In this document: positions 8,685 through 18,353 of the stretch, piece after piece
How positions within the stretch are numbered: position 1 is the stretch's first letter
Layout of the letters: the number at the start of each line of letters is the position of its first letter
Source of the DNA: Alphaproteobacteria bacterium
Lineage (GTDB): Bacteria; Pseudomonadota; Alphaproteobacteria; ATCC43930; CGMCC-115725
Length of the DNA stretch: 64,000 bases
Direction of reading: 5' to 3'
Assembly (NCBI GenBank): GCA_030041335.1
Contig: JASHOB010000196.1
Location: 1-64,000 of the forward strand
Position numbers and translations under genes: made by a program
The notes under the pieces: model-generated
What the model was told of the DNA's origin: nothing
Seen by the model: only the letters and a program-made list of their open reading frames with translations
The model's database searches: none

Positions 8685-9290
8685 TCAATAGCCAACCGTG
8701 AACCGTTTTCGGGCGTGCTTGGGCTTTTCCACCTCGTCGATCATGGCAATGGCGTAATCCTCGTAGGAAATATGGCTTTTGCCGCTGGCATCGGTAAGCA
8801 ACTGCTCGAGGCCGAGCCGGAACTTTCCGGTCCGCTCCCCCGGTCCGATCAGTGCCGAGGGCGAAAGGAAGGTCCAGTCGAGCGCGCCCTCACCCTTGAG
8901 CTTGTCGAGGAATGCAATGCCGGCGCCGGCCTCGCCGCGCCACGCCTCGGGCAGGCTCTCAAACACCAGCTTGCCGTCGGCGCCCCGAAGACTGGCGGCA
9001 CCGCCGACCACCAGCAGCCGCTTCACCCCGGCGCTCTTGGCCGCATCGATGATGTTCTCCGCCGGCGATTCCGAAAAACGCACCGCGCTGATCACCACGT
9101 CATGTCCTGAGAGCAGCGGCGCCAGCGCGCCGGGATCGGTCACGTCGCCTTTCTTGGCCGTGACCTTGGCGTCCTTGTGCGCCTTTTCGGGATGGCGCGA
9201 GATCGCGGTGACAGAATGGCCGCGCGACAGCGCTTCCCTGGTGAGGCGCGTGCCGATATTGCCGGTGCCTCCGACGATGGCGATTTTCAT
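8685..9290 (-). CDS. NAD(P)-binding oxidoreductase, NmrA/SDR-like
   Basis: A 201-residue atypical short-chain dehydrogenase-like protein. The start at 9290 is supported by an AGGAGG-type site (complement of 9295-9302) and by the immediate nucleotide-binding motif GGTGNIGTRLTREA at about residues 7-20. Other typical features are the ISRHPEKA loop after strand 2 and GDVTDPGALAPLL (about 56-68). The open frame continues upstream to 9737, but that part lies opposite the divergent esterase gene and shows no homology. These proteins are NADPH-sensing or reductase-like, and no substrate can be named. Confidence 0.88.
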   Translation of the reverse strand: MKIAIVGGTGNIGTRLTREALSRGHSVTAISRHPEKAHKDAKVTAKKGDVTDPGALAPLLSGHDVVISAVRFSESPAENIIDAAKSAGVKRLLVVGGAASLRGADGKLVFESLPEAWRGEAGAGIAFLDKLKGEGALDWTFLSPSALIGPGERTGKFRLGLEQLLTDASGKSHISYEDYAIAMIDEVEKPKHARKRFTVGY

Positions 9291-9395
9291 GATGCTCCTC
9301 CTGTTTTGAGCCAGACCCACAGGCGACAAATCGTGGCGACTTTTCCCACGGTTCCGGGTCGCTATGATAGCGTAAAACCGCAATAGGGAACCGTC

Positions 9396-10943
9396 ATGCC
9401 GAGTGAATTGGTCGCCAATATCGCGACCGGGAAGATTGAGGGTGCCCTCGCTGACGGCATCTTGAGCTTCAGGGGTATTCCCTACGCAGCGCCGCCGGTG
9501 GGTTCGCTGCGTTTCAAACCGCCGGTTAGGCTTGGGCCTTGGTCGAGCGTCCGCGCCGCCACACGCTTTGGCGCGCGTGCGATGCAGAACGACGACGCCT
9601 TCAATCTTGCGCCGGCGATCCGCGCGGTCTTCACGGCGCCCGCAAGAGAGCCGATGAGCGAGGATTGCCTGTTCATCAATGTCTGGACGCCTGCGCTCGA
9701 CGATGGCGGCGACCGGCCGGTGATGGTGTGGCTGCATGGCGGCGGCTTCATCGCCGGTTCCGGTGCCTCGGATCCCTACGATGGCACCAACCTCGCCCGC
9801 AAGGGCAACGTCGTGGTGGTCACGCTAAACCACCGGCTTGGCGCGTTCGGCTATCTTCACCTCGCGGAGCTAGGCGGCGGCGAGTATGCGCAGTCGGGCA
9901 ATGTCGGCATGCTCGACATTGTCGCCGCGCTCGAATGGGTGCGCGACAACGCCACGGCGTTCGGTGGCGATCCCGGCAACGTTACCGTTTTTGGCGAGAG
10001 CGGCGGCGGCGCCAAAACCTGCATCCTTATGGCGATGCCGGCGGCGCAGGGCTTGTTTCACAAAGCCATTGTGCAAAGTGGCCCCAGCGTCGAGACCATG
10101 ACCGCGGCGGCCGCCACCGGTACCGCGCGGCAAGTGATGCAAGCACTCGGTGTCTCGTCGGTACCGGATCTGGCCGCGACGCCGGCCGCGACATTGTTGG
10201 CGGCGCAGAACAGCGTACTGGGGCGGATCGGTGCCTTGTCGTTCGCCAATCGCCGCCGCCAGGGATTCAACCCGGTCATCGACGGCGTGATTTTGCCGGG
10301 CGGACCGTTTGCCCCCGCGGCGCCGGCGATTTCCGCCGATGTGCCCTTGATGATCGGCACCAACAGGGACGAAATGAATCTGTTCTTTGGCATGGCGCCA
10401 TGGACCGAAGGTCTGGCGGAGGATCGGCTCGCCGATGCCGCACGGCCTTTTCTAGGTGATCGCACGGCAGCGATCGTCGCCGCCTATCGCGCGGCAGAGC
10501 CCCACGCGAGCCCGCGCGACATTGTGCTCCGCATTGCCACGGACCAGGCCGTGCGAATACCGTCGCTTACGATCGCCGATCGCAAGGTGGCATTACGCGC
10601 AGCACCCACCTACGTCTATCTTTTCACGTGGGAGACCAAGGTGGCGGACGGCAAGCTCGGATCCTGCCACGCCCTCGAAATCCCGTTCGTCTTCGACAAT
10701 CTCGACAAGACACGGCTCACCGGCGACGCGCCGACGCGCGGCATGCTGGCAGAGGCCATGAGCCGCGCCTGGATTGAATTCGCCTACAAGGACAGTCCCA
10801 ACCATGCCGGGATTCCCTATTGGCCCGCTTATGACGCGATCGCGCGTCCTACCATGATTTTTGACCTGCAATGCCGGGTCGAAAACGACCCGCTCGGTGC
10901 CGAGAGAAGAGCCTGGGATAGGGGAACGGAGGCGGTTTATTAG
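9396..10943 (+). CDS. type B carboxylesterase/lipase family protein
   Basis: A 515-residue member of the carboxylesterase/cholinesterase family that hydrolyses carboxylic esters. Visible landmarks are FRGIPYAAPPVG (about residues 28-39), EDCLFINVWTPA (about 88-99), the oxyanion-hole HGGGF (about 115-119), the nucleophile motif GESGGG (about 201-206), the acid in GTNRDEMNLF and the histidine in SCHALEIPF. There is no signal peptide, so it is probably cytosolic. AGGGA at 9386-9390 supports the start. The substrate is unknown. Confidence 0.93.
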   Translation: MPSELVANIATGKIEGALADGILSFRGIPYAAPPVGSLRFKPPVRLGPWSSVRAATRFGARAMQNDDAFNLAPAIRAVFTAPAREPMSEDCLFINVWTPALDDGGDRPVMVWLHGGGFIAGSGASDPYDGTNLARKGNVVVVTLNHRLGAFGYLHLAELGGGEYAQSGNVGMLDIVAALEWVRDNATAFGGDPGNVTVFGESGGGAKTCILMAMPAAQGLFHKAIVQSGPSVETMTAAAATGTARQVMQALGVSSVPDLAATPAATLLAAQNSVLGRIGALSFANRRRQGFNPVIDGVILPGGPFAPAAPAISADVPLMIGTNRDEMNLFFGMAPWTEGLAEDRLADAARPFLGDRTAAIVAAYRAAEPHASPRDIVLRIATDQAVRIPSLTIADRKVALRAAPTYVYLFTWETKVADGKLGSCHALEIPFVFDNLDKTRLTGDAPTRGMLAEAMSRAWIEFAYKDSPNHAGIPYWPAYDAIARPTMIFDLQCRVENDPLGAERRAWDRGTEAVY

Positions 10944-11064
10944 CAGGATCACGACGCAACTCCGGCACAAGCAGATGCGCGGATCGTCGCGAGAACGGCG
11001 CCGGCGCAACGCACGCACAGCGCATACCGGGGGACGCGATTTCGGATTGGGGACGGCTGCGGAC

Positions 11065-12039
11065 CTAGTGCTGTAGATGCGCCATTGCCGCGGGCGGGTA
11101 GCGTGTACCAGCCGCGGCGCCGGGTGGAATCGCCGCACCGAGTTTTGCCACCTCCTCGGCGCTGAGCTTGATCGACAACGCACCAAGGTTTTCATCGAGC
11201 CGCTGCGCGCGCTTGGTGCCCGGGATCGGCACCACCTCACTCCCTTGTGCCAGCAACCAAGCCAGCGCGAGCTGTGCCGTGGTGCAGCCTTTGGCCCGCG
11301 CGATCACCTCGATCTTGTCGACCAGCGCGCGGTTGTGGGCAAAATTCTCTTCCGCATAGCGCGGCATCATGCCCCCGGCCGGCGCATCGGAAATGGTCTT
11401 CACCGCGTCGGTGAGGAAGCCGCGTCCGAGCGGCGAATACGCCACGAAACCGATGCCCAACTCGCGCGTTACCCGCCGCGTCGCCTCGGCCTCGGCACGA
11501 TAGAGCAGTGAGAATTCCGTCTGCACCGCGGCGATCGGATGCACCTTTTGGGCGCGGCGAATGGTGTCGGGCGCAGCCTCGCTCAAGCCAATGTGCCGCA
11601 CCTTGCCTTGGGCCACGAGCTTTGCCATTGCACCGACCGTGTCTTCGATCGGTGTGTTGGGGTCGACACGGTGCTGGTAATAGAGATCGACATAATCGAC
11701 CCCGAGGCGCCTAAGGCTCGCGTCGCATGCACTTTGCACATAGGCGGGGCTGCCATCGACGGCGAAGCCGGCCGCGCCGCGCTTCTGGCCGAACTTGGTG
11801 GCGAGGATCACCTCTCCGCGGCGTCCCTTGATGGCGCGCGCGATCAGTTCCTCGTTATGGCCGTTGCCATAGACATCAGCGCTGTCGAGCAGGTTTAGCC
11901 CGCGCTCGAGCGCGTGATGGATGAGGGCGATCGACGCTTCATCATCGGCGGGACCGTAGATGCTCGACATGGACATGCAGCCAAGCCCGATCGCTGGGAC
12001 TGTCAAGCTGCCTAATTTGCGCTCCTCGATGGCCGCCAT
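11065..12039 (-). CDS. aldo/keto reductase
   Basis: A 324-residue (beta/alpha)8-barrel NADPH-dependent oxidoreductase. The catalytic tetrad is visible as Asp and Tyr in [15 protein letters not shown] (about residues 50-64), Lys in ATKFGQKRG and His in [12 protein letters not shown]. The C-terminal cofactor region is [15 protein letters not shown]. The ATG at 12039 is preferred over a GTG one codon upstream because GAGG lies just before it. It resembles the AKR13/YajO-like groups acting on small aldehydes, ketones or sugars. It is convergent with the esterase gene (121 bases apart). Confidence 0.93.
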   Translation of the reverse strand: MAAIEERKLGSLTVPAIGLGCMSMSSIYGPADDEASIALIHHALERGLNLLDSADVYGNGHNEELIARAIKGRRGEVILATKFGQKRGAAGFAVDGSPAYVQSACDASLRRLGVDYVDLYYQHRVDPNTPIEDTVGAMAKLVAQGKVRHIGLSEAAPDTIRRAQKVHPIAAVQTEFSLLYRAEAEATRRVTRELGIGFVAYSPLGRGFLTDAVKTISDAPAGGMMPRYAEENFAHNRALVDKIEVIARAKGCTTAQLALAWLLAQGSEVVPIPGTKRAQRLDENLGALSIKLSAEEVAKLGAAIPPGAAAGTRYPPAAMAHLQH

Positions 12040-12306
12040 CACCTGCCTCTTCGCTGGATGCGATCATTGTACCCAATACAATACTGGATCACCAAGGCAC
12101 GCTCGCGCTAAAGGGGCGGGGCGCGCGGTACGGGTTTCCCTGAAGTCAGGGCGATCCCTCCAACCCCGAGAAGCGCCACCCAAGCTCTGTGCATCCGCCT
12201 GGCACCAAAGCGCCCCGCATTCGTCGCCATTAGCATCGATGCGCGGCCTTCCCCGCCCGGCTTCGCGATCGCGAGAAGGCGACGGACGGAACGGAATCCG
12301 CCTCGA

Positions 12307-13113
12307 TCAGCCGATCTTGTCGAGTGCGCGCTCAACGCGACGCAGCCGATCGGGAGGATCGATGGTGGCGGATGACAGGATTTCGAGGCGGGCATCCTCG
12401 AAGACATGAATCTTGCCGCGACGGCGGCGGCGCCAGGCCATCAGAGCGGCGTCGCGCTCGTTCAAGAGAGCGACTATGTCCGGGCGATAAAGCCGCGTCA
12501 GCGCACACAGCCAACGATTGACCGGCCAGCCGGGGCGCGCCAGTTCGATCGAGAAGCGGTCGAGCATGCCGGCGACATCCTCGGCGGCATACCAGGTCTC
12601 GCCGGTCACCCAGCGGTTGGTGGTGAAGAGCCGCGTCGGCGCGCCCGCTTCATCCAACGAGATCGCGATGATGTGGCTGAACTTGTCGTTGCCGTCGCCC
12701 TGGTTGGGCTGTGGCGCGGGCGGCGAGGGGGGATCGATCGGCTGCGACGGCGCGTCGGCGATGGCGAGTTCGGGCATTACCAGAGGGCGGGTTCCCGCCG
12801 GCATGCCACGCGGCCGCATAAAGGTATGGAAATGGCCGTGCTCGTGCAAACGGTGACGTGGCGGTGGATCGGCGGCGTGGCGATGATAAAAATATTGGGC
12901 ATGGGTGGCGACGTCATAGACATCGCCTGGTGGATAATGTGTCCAATCGGTGAGCCCGCCGCCCTCGCGCTTGCCCAACAACTGGTCGAAGATGGTGTCG
13001 CCGGACTTAGCCAAGATGCGCTGCCAGTCCAGCAATTCGCGCCCGGCCTGTTGCATCGCCCTAAGTTCGGCGGGGTTCAAACACTCAACATCCATACGCA
13101 GCACCCAATGCAA
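12307..13113 (-). CDS. conserved hypothetical protein (DUF6969-like) at the end of the lipid-transport operon
   Basis: A 268-residue soluble protein without a recognised catalytic motif. It has a conserved-looking core, HYPPGDVYDVATHAQYFYH (about residues 59-77) and LHEHGHFHTFMRP (about 89-101), rich in His and Tyr, then a Pro-rich linker (about 120-138) and a second domain with TNRWVTGETWYAA. I associate this pattern with DUF6969, tentatively. The gene follows the auxiliary lipoprotein gene with a 1-base gap (or about 19 bases if the in-frame ATG at 13095 is the start), so it is probably transcribed with the Mla-type genes. Function unknown; the clustered His residues could bind metal. Confidence 0.75.
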   Translation of the reverse strand: MHWVLRMDVECLNPAELRAMQQAGRELLDWQRILAKSGDTIFDQLLGKREGGGLTDWTHYPPGDVYDVATHAQYFYHRHAADPPPRHRLHEHGHFHTFMRPRGMPAGTRPLVMPELAIADAPSQPIDPPSPPAPQPNQGDGNDKFSHIIAISLDEAGAPTRLFTTNRWVTGETWYAAEDVAGMLDRFSIELARPGWPVNRWLCALTRLYRPDIVALLNERDAALMAWRRRRRGKIHVFEDARLEILSSATIDPPDRLRRVERALDKIG

Positions 13114-13114
13114 G

Positions 13115-13729
13115 CTAATGCGCGATCAGCAACGTCCAGGTCAATGTATCGCGCATCGCCGTATGCAGCGCGTTATCGAAAGCCGCCACGATCGCCGGTA
13201 TGTCGTTCTTGACCGGGTGCGCCGCCGCCGTCACGGTTCTCGTTCCGACAACCTTGCGGTCGTCGACGCGTACGACGATCAGACCCAACTCGATCCGCAC
13301 CGTCGGCAAACCGGCGTCACCGAGATATTCGGCCTCGAAATGCCGGAGCTCGATCCGCAGTTCGAAATTGCCGCGTATCGCCAAAGTGTCCCGGGTCACC
13401 GCCGCCACACAGGAAGAACGTTGTAATGAATCGACAAGCAGCGACTGGACCATCACCGGGGCCGAATCCGTCCAAGCGGCATTGGCGAAATAATCGAAGC
13501 TGAGCTGATTGCGGCGCAGCGCGATGCGCACGGTGTCGAGAGCATCGGATGAGGTCGGCTTGTCGATCAAAAGCTCGAGCCTGGGCGCCGGGCGGCCGCA
13601 GGAAAAATCGGTGAGGGCTGTGAGCGTGTAGAGCGCGGGAGGCGGACCGCCACCCCCCAACAAGCCGCCGCATCCCGCCAAGCCGAGCGTCATCGAGGCG
13701 ATCACCATCCGTCGAGAGATCGGTGTCAT
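13115..13729 (-). CDS. ABC-type transport auxiliary lipoprotein (PqiC/Mce-associated)
   Basis: A 204-residue lipoprotein. After an Arg-rich start, the hydrophobic segment ends in the lipobox LAGC (about residues 17-20). The rest matches the ABC-type auxiliary component family (PF03886): PALYTLTAL, then a beta-rich domain with LRRNQLSFDYFANAAWTD. Such proteins sit at the outer membrane and help Mce/Pqi/Mla-like systems move lipids across the periplasm. Its start overlaps the stop of the MlaD-like gene by 4 bases (13726-13729), so translation is coupled. Confidence 0.85.
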   Translation of the reverse strand: MTPISRRMVIASMTLGLAGCGGLLGGGGPPPALYTLTALTDFSCGRPAPRLELLIDKPTSSDALDTVRIALRRNQLSFDYFANAAWTDSAPVMVQSLLVDSLQRSSCVAAVTRDTLAIRGNFELRIELRHFEAEYLGDAGLPTVRIELGLIVVRVDDRKVVGTRTVTAAAHPVKNDIPAIVAAFDNALHTAMRDTLTWTLLIAH

Positions 13730-14688
13730 CTTGGCTGATATCCCGCATCGTGGTCACCGAACAGGAACCGTGACGGGTTGCGTTCGAGTTCGTCGACGAC
13801 CCGGCCGACTTTGGCGACGAGGTCGTTGAGATTGATCACCAGCTGTTCGATCTGTCTCACGCCACGTTGCGAGAGATCGCGCAAACCCGGGCGCATTTCG
13901 GTAACGGTGCCGTCAACGTTGCCAACAAGTTTGTCGGCATGGCCGATCAATTTGTCGACATGGCCGACCGCGGTGTTGACGTGACCGACGGTGGTATCAA
14001 CATGATCAACCAAACCACCGGCCTTCTCCACCACCTGATTGGCCGTGGTTGCCAGTTGGTCAATTTTTTTGGTGGCATCGGCGGTGTTGGCCAGGATCTG
14101 TTCGACGTCGTCGCTGTGACTGGCCAGTGCGGCGCTCAGCTTGCGGACGTTCTCGATGACCTGGTCGATCGCGATGCGGTTTTTGCCGCCGAGTATGTCG
14201 TGAATCTCGTCTTCGATTGCCAGGAATTTATCCATCAACTCCGGCGCTCTGTCGAAGACGCTTTGCAGGCCGCCGGTGCGAGACGCGATGAGCGGGCCCA
14301 CCGGCGCGAATTCGTTGACGAAGGGCGGCGTCTCGGGGGTGCCGCCGCTGATTTCGATATAGGACCCGCCCGTCAAGCCCTGGGTTGCCAACGTTGCGAT
14401 CGCGTCCTGGCGAATCTGCGTCGTCGGATCGAGCGCGACCACAACGGTGACATGATTGGGGTGCTCCTTCTCGATGAAGATGTCGGTGACCTTGCCGACC
14501 GGGACGCCATTGTAGCGCACCCCCGAATCCTTGGTGAGGCCAGCCACCGAACCGGCGAAGCTCATATGGAAGAAGGCGCGCTTGGCGTTGAACTGGCCGC
14601 CCAACACCCACAGCATGACGCCCGCTGCGCCGAGCAGCAGGATCACCACGAACGCGCCGACAGCGACGTAATTAGCGCGTGTTTCCAT
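13726..14688 (-). CDS. mlaD: MlaD/Mce-domain periplasmic lipid-binding protein
   Basis: A 320-residue inner-membrane-anchored protein. One transmembrane helix (about residues 7-30) is followed by an MCE domain (about 40-118) containing VRYNGVPVGKVTDIFI and GLTGGSYIEISGG. The C-terminal half is helical and contains a run of near-repeats, VGHVDTTVGHVNTAVGHVDK and further units to about residue 260, likely to form a coiled needle. Mce proteins form hexameric rings that shuttle phospholipids between the membranes. It is co-transcribed between the ATPase and auxiliary lipoprotein genes. The symbol is by analogy, and the longer C-terminus resembles Mce proteins more than E. coli MlaD. Confidence 0.9.
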   Translation of the reverse strand: METRANYVAVGAFVVILLLGAAGVMLWVLGGQFNAKRAFFHMSFAGSVAGLTKDSGVRYNGVPVGKVTDIFIEKEHPNHVTVVVALDPTTQIRQDAIATLATQGLTGGSYIEISGGTPETPPFVNEFAPVGPLIASRTGGLQSVFDRAPELMDKFLAIEDEIHDILGGKNRIAIDQVIENVRKLSAALASHSDDVEQILANTADATKKIDQLATTANQVVEKAGGLVDHVDTTVGHVNTAVGHVDKLIGHADKLVGNVDGTVTEMRPGLRDLSQRGVRQIEQLVINLNDLVAKVGRVVDELERNPSRFLFGDHDAGYQPR

Positions 14689-14712
14689 CGCTGCTCTCGC
14701 CCTTCCGCGCGC

Positions 14713-15519
14713 TTAAGCTGTCTTGCCGTCGAGCGCGGCGCGCCCCCGCGGCCCGTTGAAATAGGCTTGCAGCCACGGATGGGGATCGCGCATGAGTTCC
14801 GTTATAGTGCCAATTTTCAAGCGCTTGTCGACGAGAACGGCGATTCGGTCGCAAATCGCCACCAGCGAATCGAGGTCGTGCGTCACCATAAACACCGTCA
14901 GCCCGAGGCTGCTCTTCAAATCATTGATCAACCGATCGAAATCCCCGGCCGAAATCGGGTCGAGGCCCGACGTCGGCTCATCCAGAAACAACAGTCCCGG
15001 ATCGAGTGCCAGGGCGCGCGCCAATCCCGCGCGCTTGCGCATGCCTCCCGACAATTCGGCGGGATGGAGTGCGGCGGTTTCGGGCGCCAAGCCAACCAGC
15101 GACAGTTTGAGGTGAGCGATCTCCACCAGAAGGTGGTGCGGCAGATCAAATTGTTCCTTCAGGGGCACGTCGATATTCTCCGCAACGGTCAGCGAGCTGA
15201 ACAGGGCACCGTCCTGGAACAGCACACCCCAACGCGCTTCGAGCTGGTGCAGCTGATGGTCATTGAGATCGGCCAGCCGCTGGCCGAACACTTCGACGCT
15301 GCCTGCGGCAGGGGTCATGAGACCGACAATCGTCCTCAGCAGCACGGACTTCCCGGCACCTGAGCCACCGACCACGCCCAGCACTTCGCCGCGCCGCAGT
15401 TCGAGATTGACGCCGTCATGGATGGTGCGGTCGCCGATCCGTGTCACCAGACCGCGGACCCGAACCAGGGGCGCATCGTGGCCATTGTCCTGGCCGTCGG
15501 TCGGGCGCGGGTCAGACAT
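14713..15519 (-). CDS. mlaF: lipid transport ABC transporter ATP-binding protein
   Basis: A 268-residue ATPase energising the Mla/Mce-type lipid transporter. Walker A is GGSGAGKS (about residues 52-59), the ABC signature is LSGGMRKRAGLARAL (about 147-161) and Walker B is LLFLDEPTSGLD (about 167-178), followed by the H-loop in MVTHDLDSL. LSGGM with Lys-Arg is typical of the MlaF group. The start overlaps the permease stop by 8 bases (15512-15519), and the MlaD-like gene follows after 24 bases. Confidence 0.93.
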   Translation of the reverse strand: MSDPRPTDGQDNGHDAPLVRVRGLVTRIGDRTIHDGVNLELRRGEVLGVVGGSGAGKSVLLRTIVGLMTPAAGSVEVFGQRLADLNDHQLHQLEARWGVLFQDGALFSSLTVAENIDVPLKEQFDLPHHLLVEIAHLKLSLVGLAPETAALHPAELSGGMRKRAGLARALALDPGLLFLDEPTSGLDPISAGDFDRLINDLKSSLGLTVFMVTHDLDSLVAICDRIAVLVDKRLKIGTITELMRDPHPWLQAYFNGPRGRAALDGKTA

Positions 15520-16639
15520 TTAGCTGGGAGAACAGGACAGAGAAGAGAGCATCGATCACGATCACCAAGAAGATTGAGCGCACCACCGACATGGTCGTGA
15601 AGTGGCCAACGCTTTCGGCGCTTCGCTCGACCGAAAGCCCGGCATGGCACCCGACCATGGCGATAACGAAGGCGAAGAAGGGTGACTTGATGACGCCGAG
15701 CCAGAAGGTCAAGGGATAAAGCGCCGATCGAAGCTGATCGAGGAACACTGGCGGCGTGATATCGAGCGCTAGCCAGCACAACATGCCGCCGCCGGCAATT
15801 GCGACAAAATTGGCGAAGAAGGTCAAGAGCGGCAGCGAAATCAACAACCCGATCAGGCGCGGCATGACCAGCACCTCGACGGGGTCGAGGCCGAGCACGC
15901 GCATCGCGTCAATCTCCTCGTTGACCCGCATCGCACCGATTTCGGCGGTGAAGGCGCTTCCGGATCGCCCGGCAACGATGATGGCCGTGATCAGGACACC
16001 CAATTCACGCAAGACACTGATGCCCAGCAGATTTACCGTCAGGATCTGCGCCCCGAATTGCGCGAGCTGATCGGCACCCTGGTAGGCGATCACCACGCCG
16101 ATCAGGAAATTCAGCATGCCAACAATCGGCAGTGCGGCCCAGCCATTGTGCTGCAACTGGGAAAGCAGCGCCACGCCGCGCACCCGCGACGGATGAACCA
16201 CGACGCGTGCGGCGGTGACCATGATTCGGCCGAAAAAAGCGAGGAGCGCGGCGGCGGTGGCGGCGATCCGGAAAACCTGCGTCCCGAGATGATCGAGCCA
16301 TTCGGCGACATTGAAATGGCGGTGGCGGCGGCGCGGATGTGTGTCTTTGGCCGCGGCCGCCTGCTCGACATGCTCCAGAAGAGTCAGGAAATGCTGCGGC
16401 ACGTTTTCGAGCGACGCATTGAGCGACCGCGCCGTGCGCAACAGGAGGAAAGCGCCAACCGTGTCGAGCCCGCCAATGTCGGCAAGGTCGAAGCGGAAGG
16501 CGCCTGGCGCCGCCCGACGCAGATCGGTCAAAGCCCGGTCCAGTGCCGCGGCGCTTTCGACCTGCCAATTGCCGCGCAAGGCCACCAGCGTACTCCCCGG
16601 TACCTGGCGCCGTTCGAAGAAAATGCCCGCCTCTGCCAT
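15512..16639 (-). CDS. mlaE: MlaE-type ABC permease with N-terminal STAS domain
   Basis: A 375-residue inner-membrane protein. Residues 1-100 form a STAS-like domain ([19 protein letters not shown]), and residues 150-375 form the MlaE permease with several transmembrane helices, including [20 protein letters not shown] and the coupling helix region [19 protein letters not shown]. In E. coli the STAS protein is the separate MlaB; fusion to the permease is known in other proteobacteria. It is the first gene of a four- or five-gene minus-strand operon: permease, ATPase, Mce protein, lipoprotein, unknown. Confidence 0.93.
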   Translation of the reverse strand: MAEAGIFFERRQVPGSTLVALRGNWQVESAAALDRALTDLRRAAPGAFRFDLADIGGLDTVGAFLLLRTARSLNASLENVPQHFLTLLEHVEQAAAAKDTHPRRRHRHFNVAEWLDHLGTQVFRIAATAAALLAFFGRIMVTAARVVVHPSRVRGVALLSQLQHNGWAALPIVGMLNFLIGVVIAYQGADQLAQFGAQILTVNLLGISVLRELGVLITAIIVAGRSGSAFTAEIGAMRVNEEIDAMRVLGLDPVEVLVMPRLIGLLISLPLLTFFANFVAIAGGGMLCWLALDITPPVFLDQLRSALYPLTFWLGVIKSPFFAFVIAMVGCHAGLSVERSAESVGHFTTMSVVRSIFLVIVIDALFSVLFSQLNV

Positions 16640-16866
16640 GGGCTCAGTCTAGCGATTCGCGCCGTTCCGACAATCCGCCCTGGGCTTGGCGGCAGTCTGC
16701 CTTGGTTCATGGCCGCGGCAGCGGATGTCGGGCTTCGGGGTTTCGATCTCGGCGGCGGCGTGACGGCCATCATTGGCAGCCGCCGGCGACCGGCGCGACC
16801 GTCGAGATCGCCAAGCAGGTCCTGTGCCGCGGCACAAAATTCGCTAGAGTGCCGCGGGAGGCAGTC

Positions 16867-17382
16867 ATGGACCTGAAAAGTCACATTCGCGGCGTGCCGG
16901 ATTTTCCTCGGCCGGGAATATTATTTTACGATATTTCGACGCTGCTGGCTCACGCTGGGGCATGGAAGACGACGGTCGAGCGCCTCACCGCGGCGTTGCG
17001 TCCGCATCGGCCAGAGCTGCTGGTCGGCATCGAATCGCGCGGATTTCTGGTCTCGGCACCGCTCGCCTATTGCCTGGGCTGTGGTTTCGTGATGGTGCGC
17101 AAAAAGGGCAAACTGCCCGGCCAAATCATTCCCCATACCTACGATCTCGAATACGGCACCGACACGATCGAGATTCAAGCCGATGCCGTGAAACCCGGGC
17201 AGCGTGTCGTGATTGTCGACGATCTGCTCGCGACCGGCGGCACGCTGTCGGCGGCAATCCGTCTTGTCCGGCTTGTCGGCGGCGAGGTCGCCGCTGCTGC
17301 CTGCATCATTGAACTCGAGTTTCTGAATGGCCGCGGCCGACTCGATGTGCCATTCACATCAGTCGTCGGCTACGATTCTTGA
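16867..17382 (+). CDS. apt: adenine phosphoribosyltransferase
   Basis: A 171-residue purine salvage enzyme converting adenine and PRPP to AMP. The start at 16867 follows GGGAGG (16855-16860). The PRPP-binding motif is [17 protein letters not shown] (about residues 115-131). The N-terminal [20 protein letters not shown] is typical of Apt, as is the length. The open frame extends upstream to 16543 without homology. Convergent with dapB, 105 bases apart. Confidence 0.96.
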   Translation: MDLKSHIRGVPDFPRPGILFYDISTLLAHAGAWKTTVERLTAALRPHRPELLVGIESRGFLVSAPLAYCLGCGFVMVRKKGKLPGQIIPHTYDLEYGTDTIEIQADAVKPGQRVVIVDDLLATGGTLSAAIRLVRLVGGEVAAAACIIELEFLNGRGRLDVPFTSVVGYDS

Positions 17383-17487
17383 CGGCGCCGATGCCAAGGC
17401 AATTGCGGGCGACCGGCATCGCCGCTGCTGCCGCGGCCTGTGTCCTGGCCAGGTCGGCGGATCGTCGGCGGCCCGGTCGACAGGGCG

Positions 17488-18300
17488 CTATAGTCCAAGC
17501 ACGTCCTTCATGCCATAGAGGCCGGGCCGGCGATCGGGCCGGCCGAGCCAGAACGCGGCCTTGATCGCACCTTTGGCAAAGATCTGGCGCGATGCGGCCC
17601 GGTGGGTGAGTTCAAGCCGCTCGCCGGCACCAGCAAAGATTACCGTGTGATCGCCGGCAACGTCGCCGCCCCGCAGCGCCGCGAAACCGATCGTGGCTTC
17701 TCTGCGCCCGCCGGTAATGCCGTCGCGGCCGCGCACGCTGTTGGCGACGAGGTCGACGCCGCGTCCCGTGGCGGCGGCCTGGCCAAGCGCCAAGGCGGTA
17801 CCCGACGGCGCGTCGACCTTGTGCTTGTGGTGCATCTCGACGATCTCGATGTCCCATTCGGGGCCGAGCCGCCGTGCCGCATCCTCCACCATCGCCAACA
17901 GCAACGTGATGCCGAGGCTGGTGTTAGGCGGCCACACGATTGGCACTATCTTCGCTGCCGCCCGCACCGCCTCGCCCTGCTCGGGGTCGAGCCCAGTGGT
18001 GCCGAGCAACAACGGTTTCTGGCTCGCTGCGGCCGCGCGCGCGGAAACCGCTGCCGCCTCCGGCGTCGAGAAGTCGACCACCACGTCGGCGAGGCGAAAC
18101 AGCACGGCCGGATCGTCACTCGCCGCAACCCCGATGGCGCCGATGCCGGCGAGCTCGCCCAGATCGCGGCCCACGGCCGGATGGCCTTTGACTTCGCTGC
18201 CGGCGACCACGCGACAACCCGGCGTGCTCGACGCCTCCGCCACGAGCATTCGCCCCATTCGCCCCGCGCAGCCGCTGATGCCGATGCCCAAGCTGGTCAC
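17488..18300 (-). CDS. dapB: 4-hydroxy-tetrahydrodipicolinate reductase
   Basis: A 270-residue enzyme of the diaminopimelate/lysine pathway, reducing the product of DapA with NAD(P)H. The dinucleotide-binding motif GISGCAGRMGRML lies at about residues 7-19, and the catalytic/substrate motif EMHHKHKVDAPSGTAL at about 151-166. The start is GTG. The usual (S/A)PNxS-type motif reads WPPNTSLGI here. Divergent from murJ across 53 bases. Confidence 0.96.
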   Translation of the reverse strand: MTSLGIGISGCAGRMGRMLVAEASSTPGCRVVAGSEVKGHPAVGRDLGELAGIGAIGVAASDDPAVLFRLADVVVDFSTPEAAAVSARAAAASQKPLLLGTTGLDPEQGEAVRAAAKIVPIVWPPNTSLGITLLLAMVEDAARRLGPEWDIEIVEMHHKHKVDAPSGTALALGQAAATGRGVDLVANSVRGRDGITGGRREATIGFAALRGGDVAGDHTVIFAGAGERLELTHRAASRQIFAKGAIKAAFWLGRPDRRPGLYGMKDVLGL

Positions 18301-18353
18301 GTGTTCTTGCCCCTGTCTTTGCGTCCCAGACCGATTCGCACTAAATCAACGCC

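Noticed and set aside
7714-8691. A 325-codon plus-strand open frame opposite the siderophore-interacting gene
   Set aside because: The minus strand carries the full ViuB-family signature, and the plus-strand frame has no similarity.
12040-12306. Spacer between aldo/keto reductase and the lipid operon, examined for RNA or gene
   Set aside because: Only short unsupported frames are present.
13867-15363. A 498-codon plus-strand open frame opposite the Mce and ATPase genes
   Set aside because: It is antisense to two genes with clear family motifs and has no motif or ribosome-binding site of its own.
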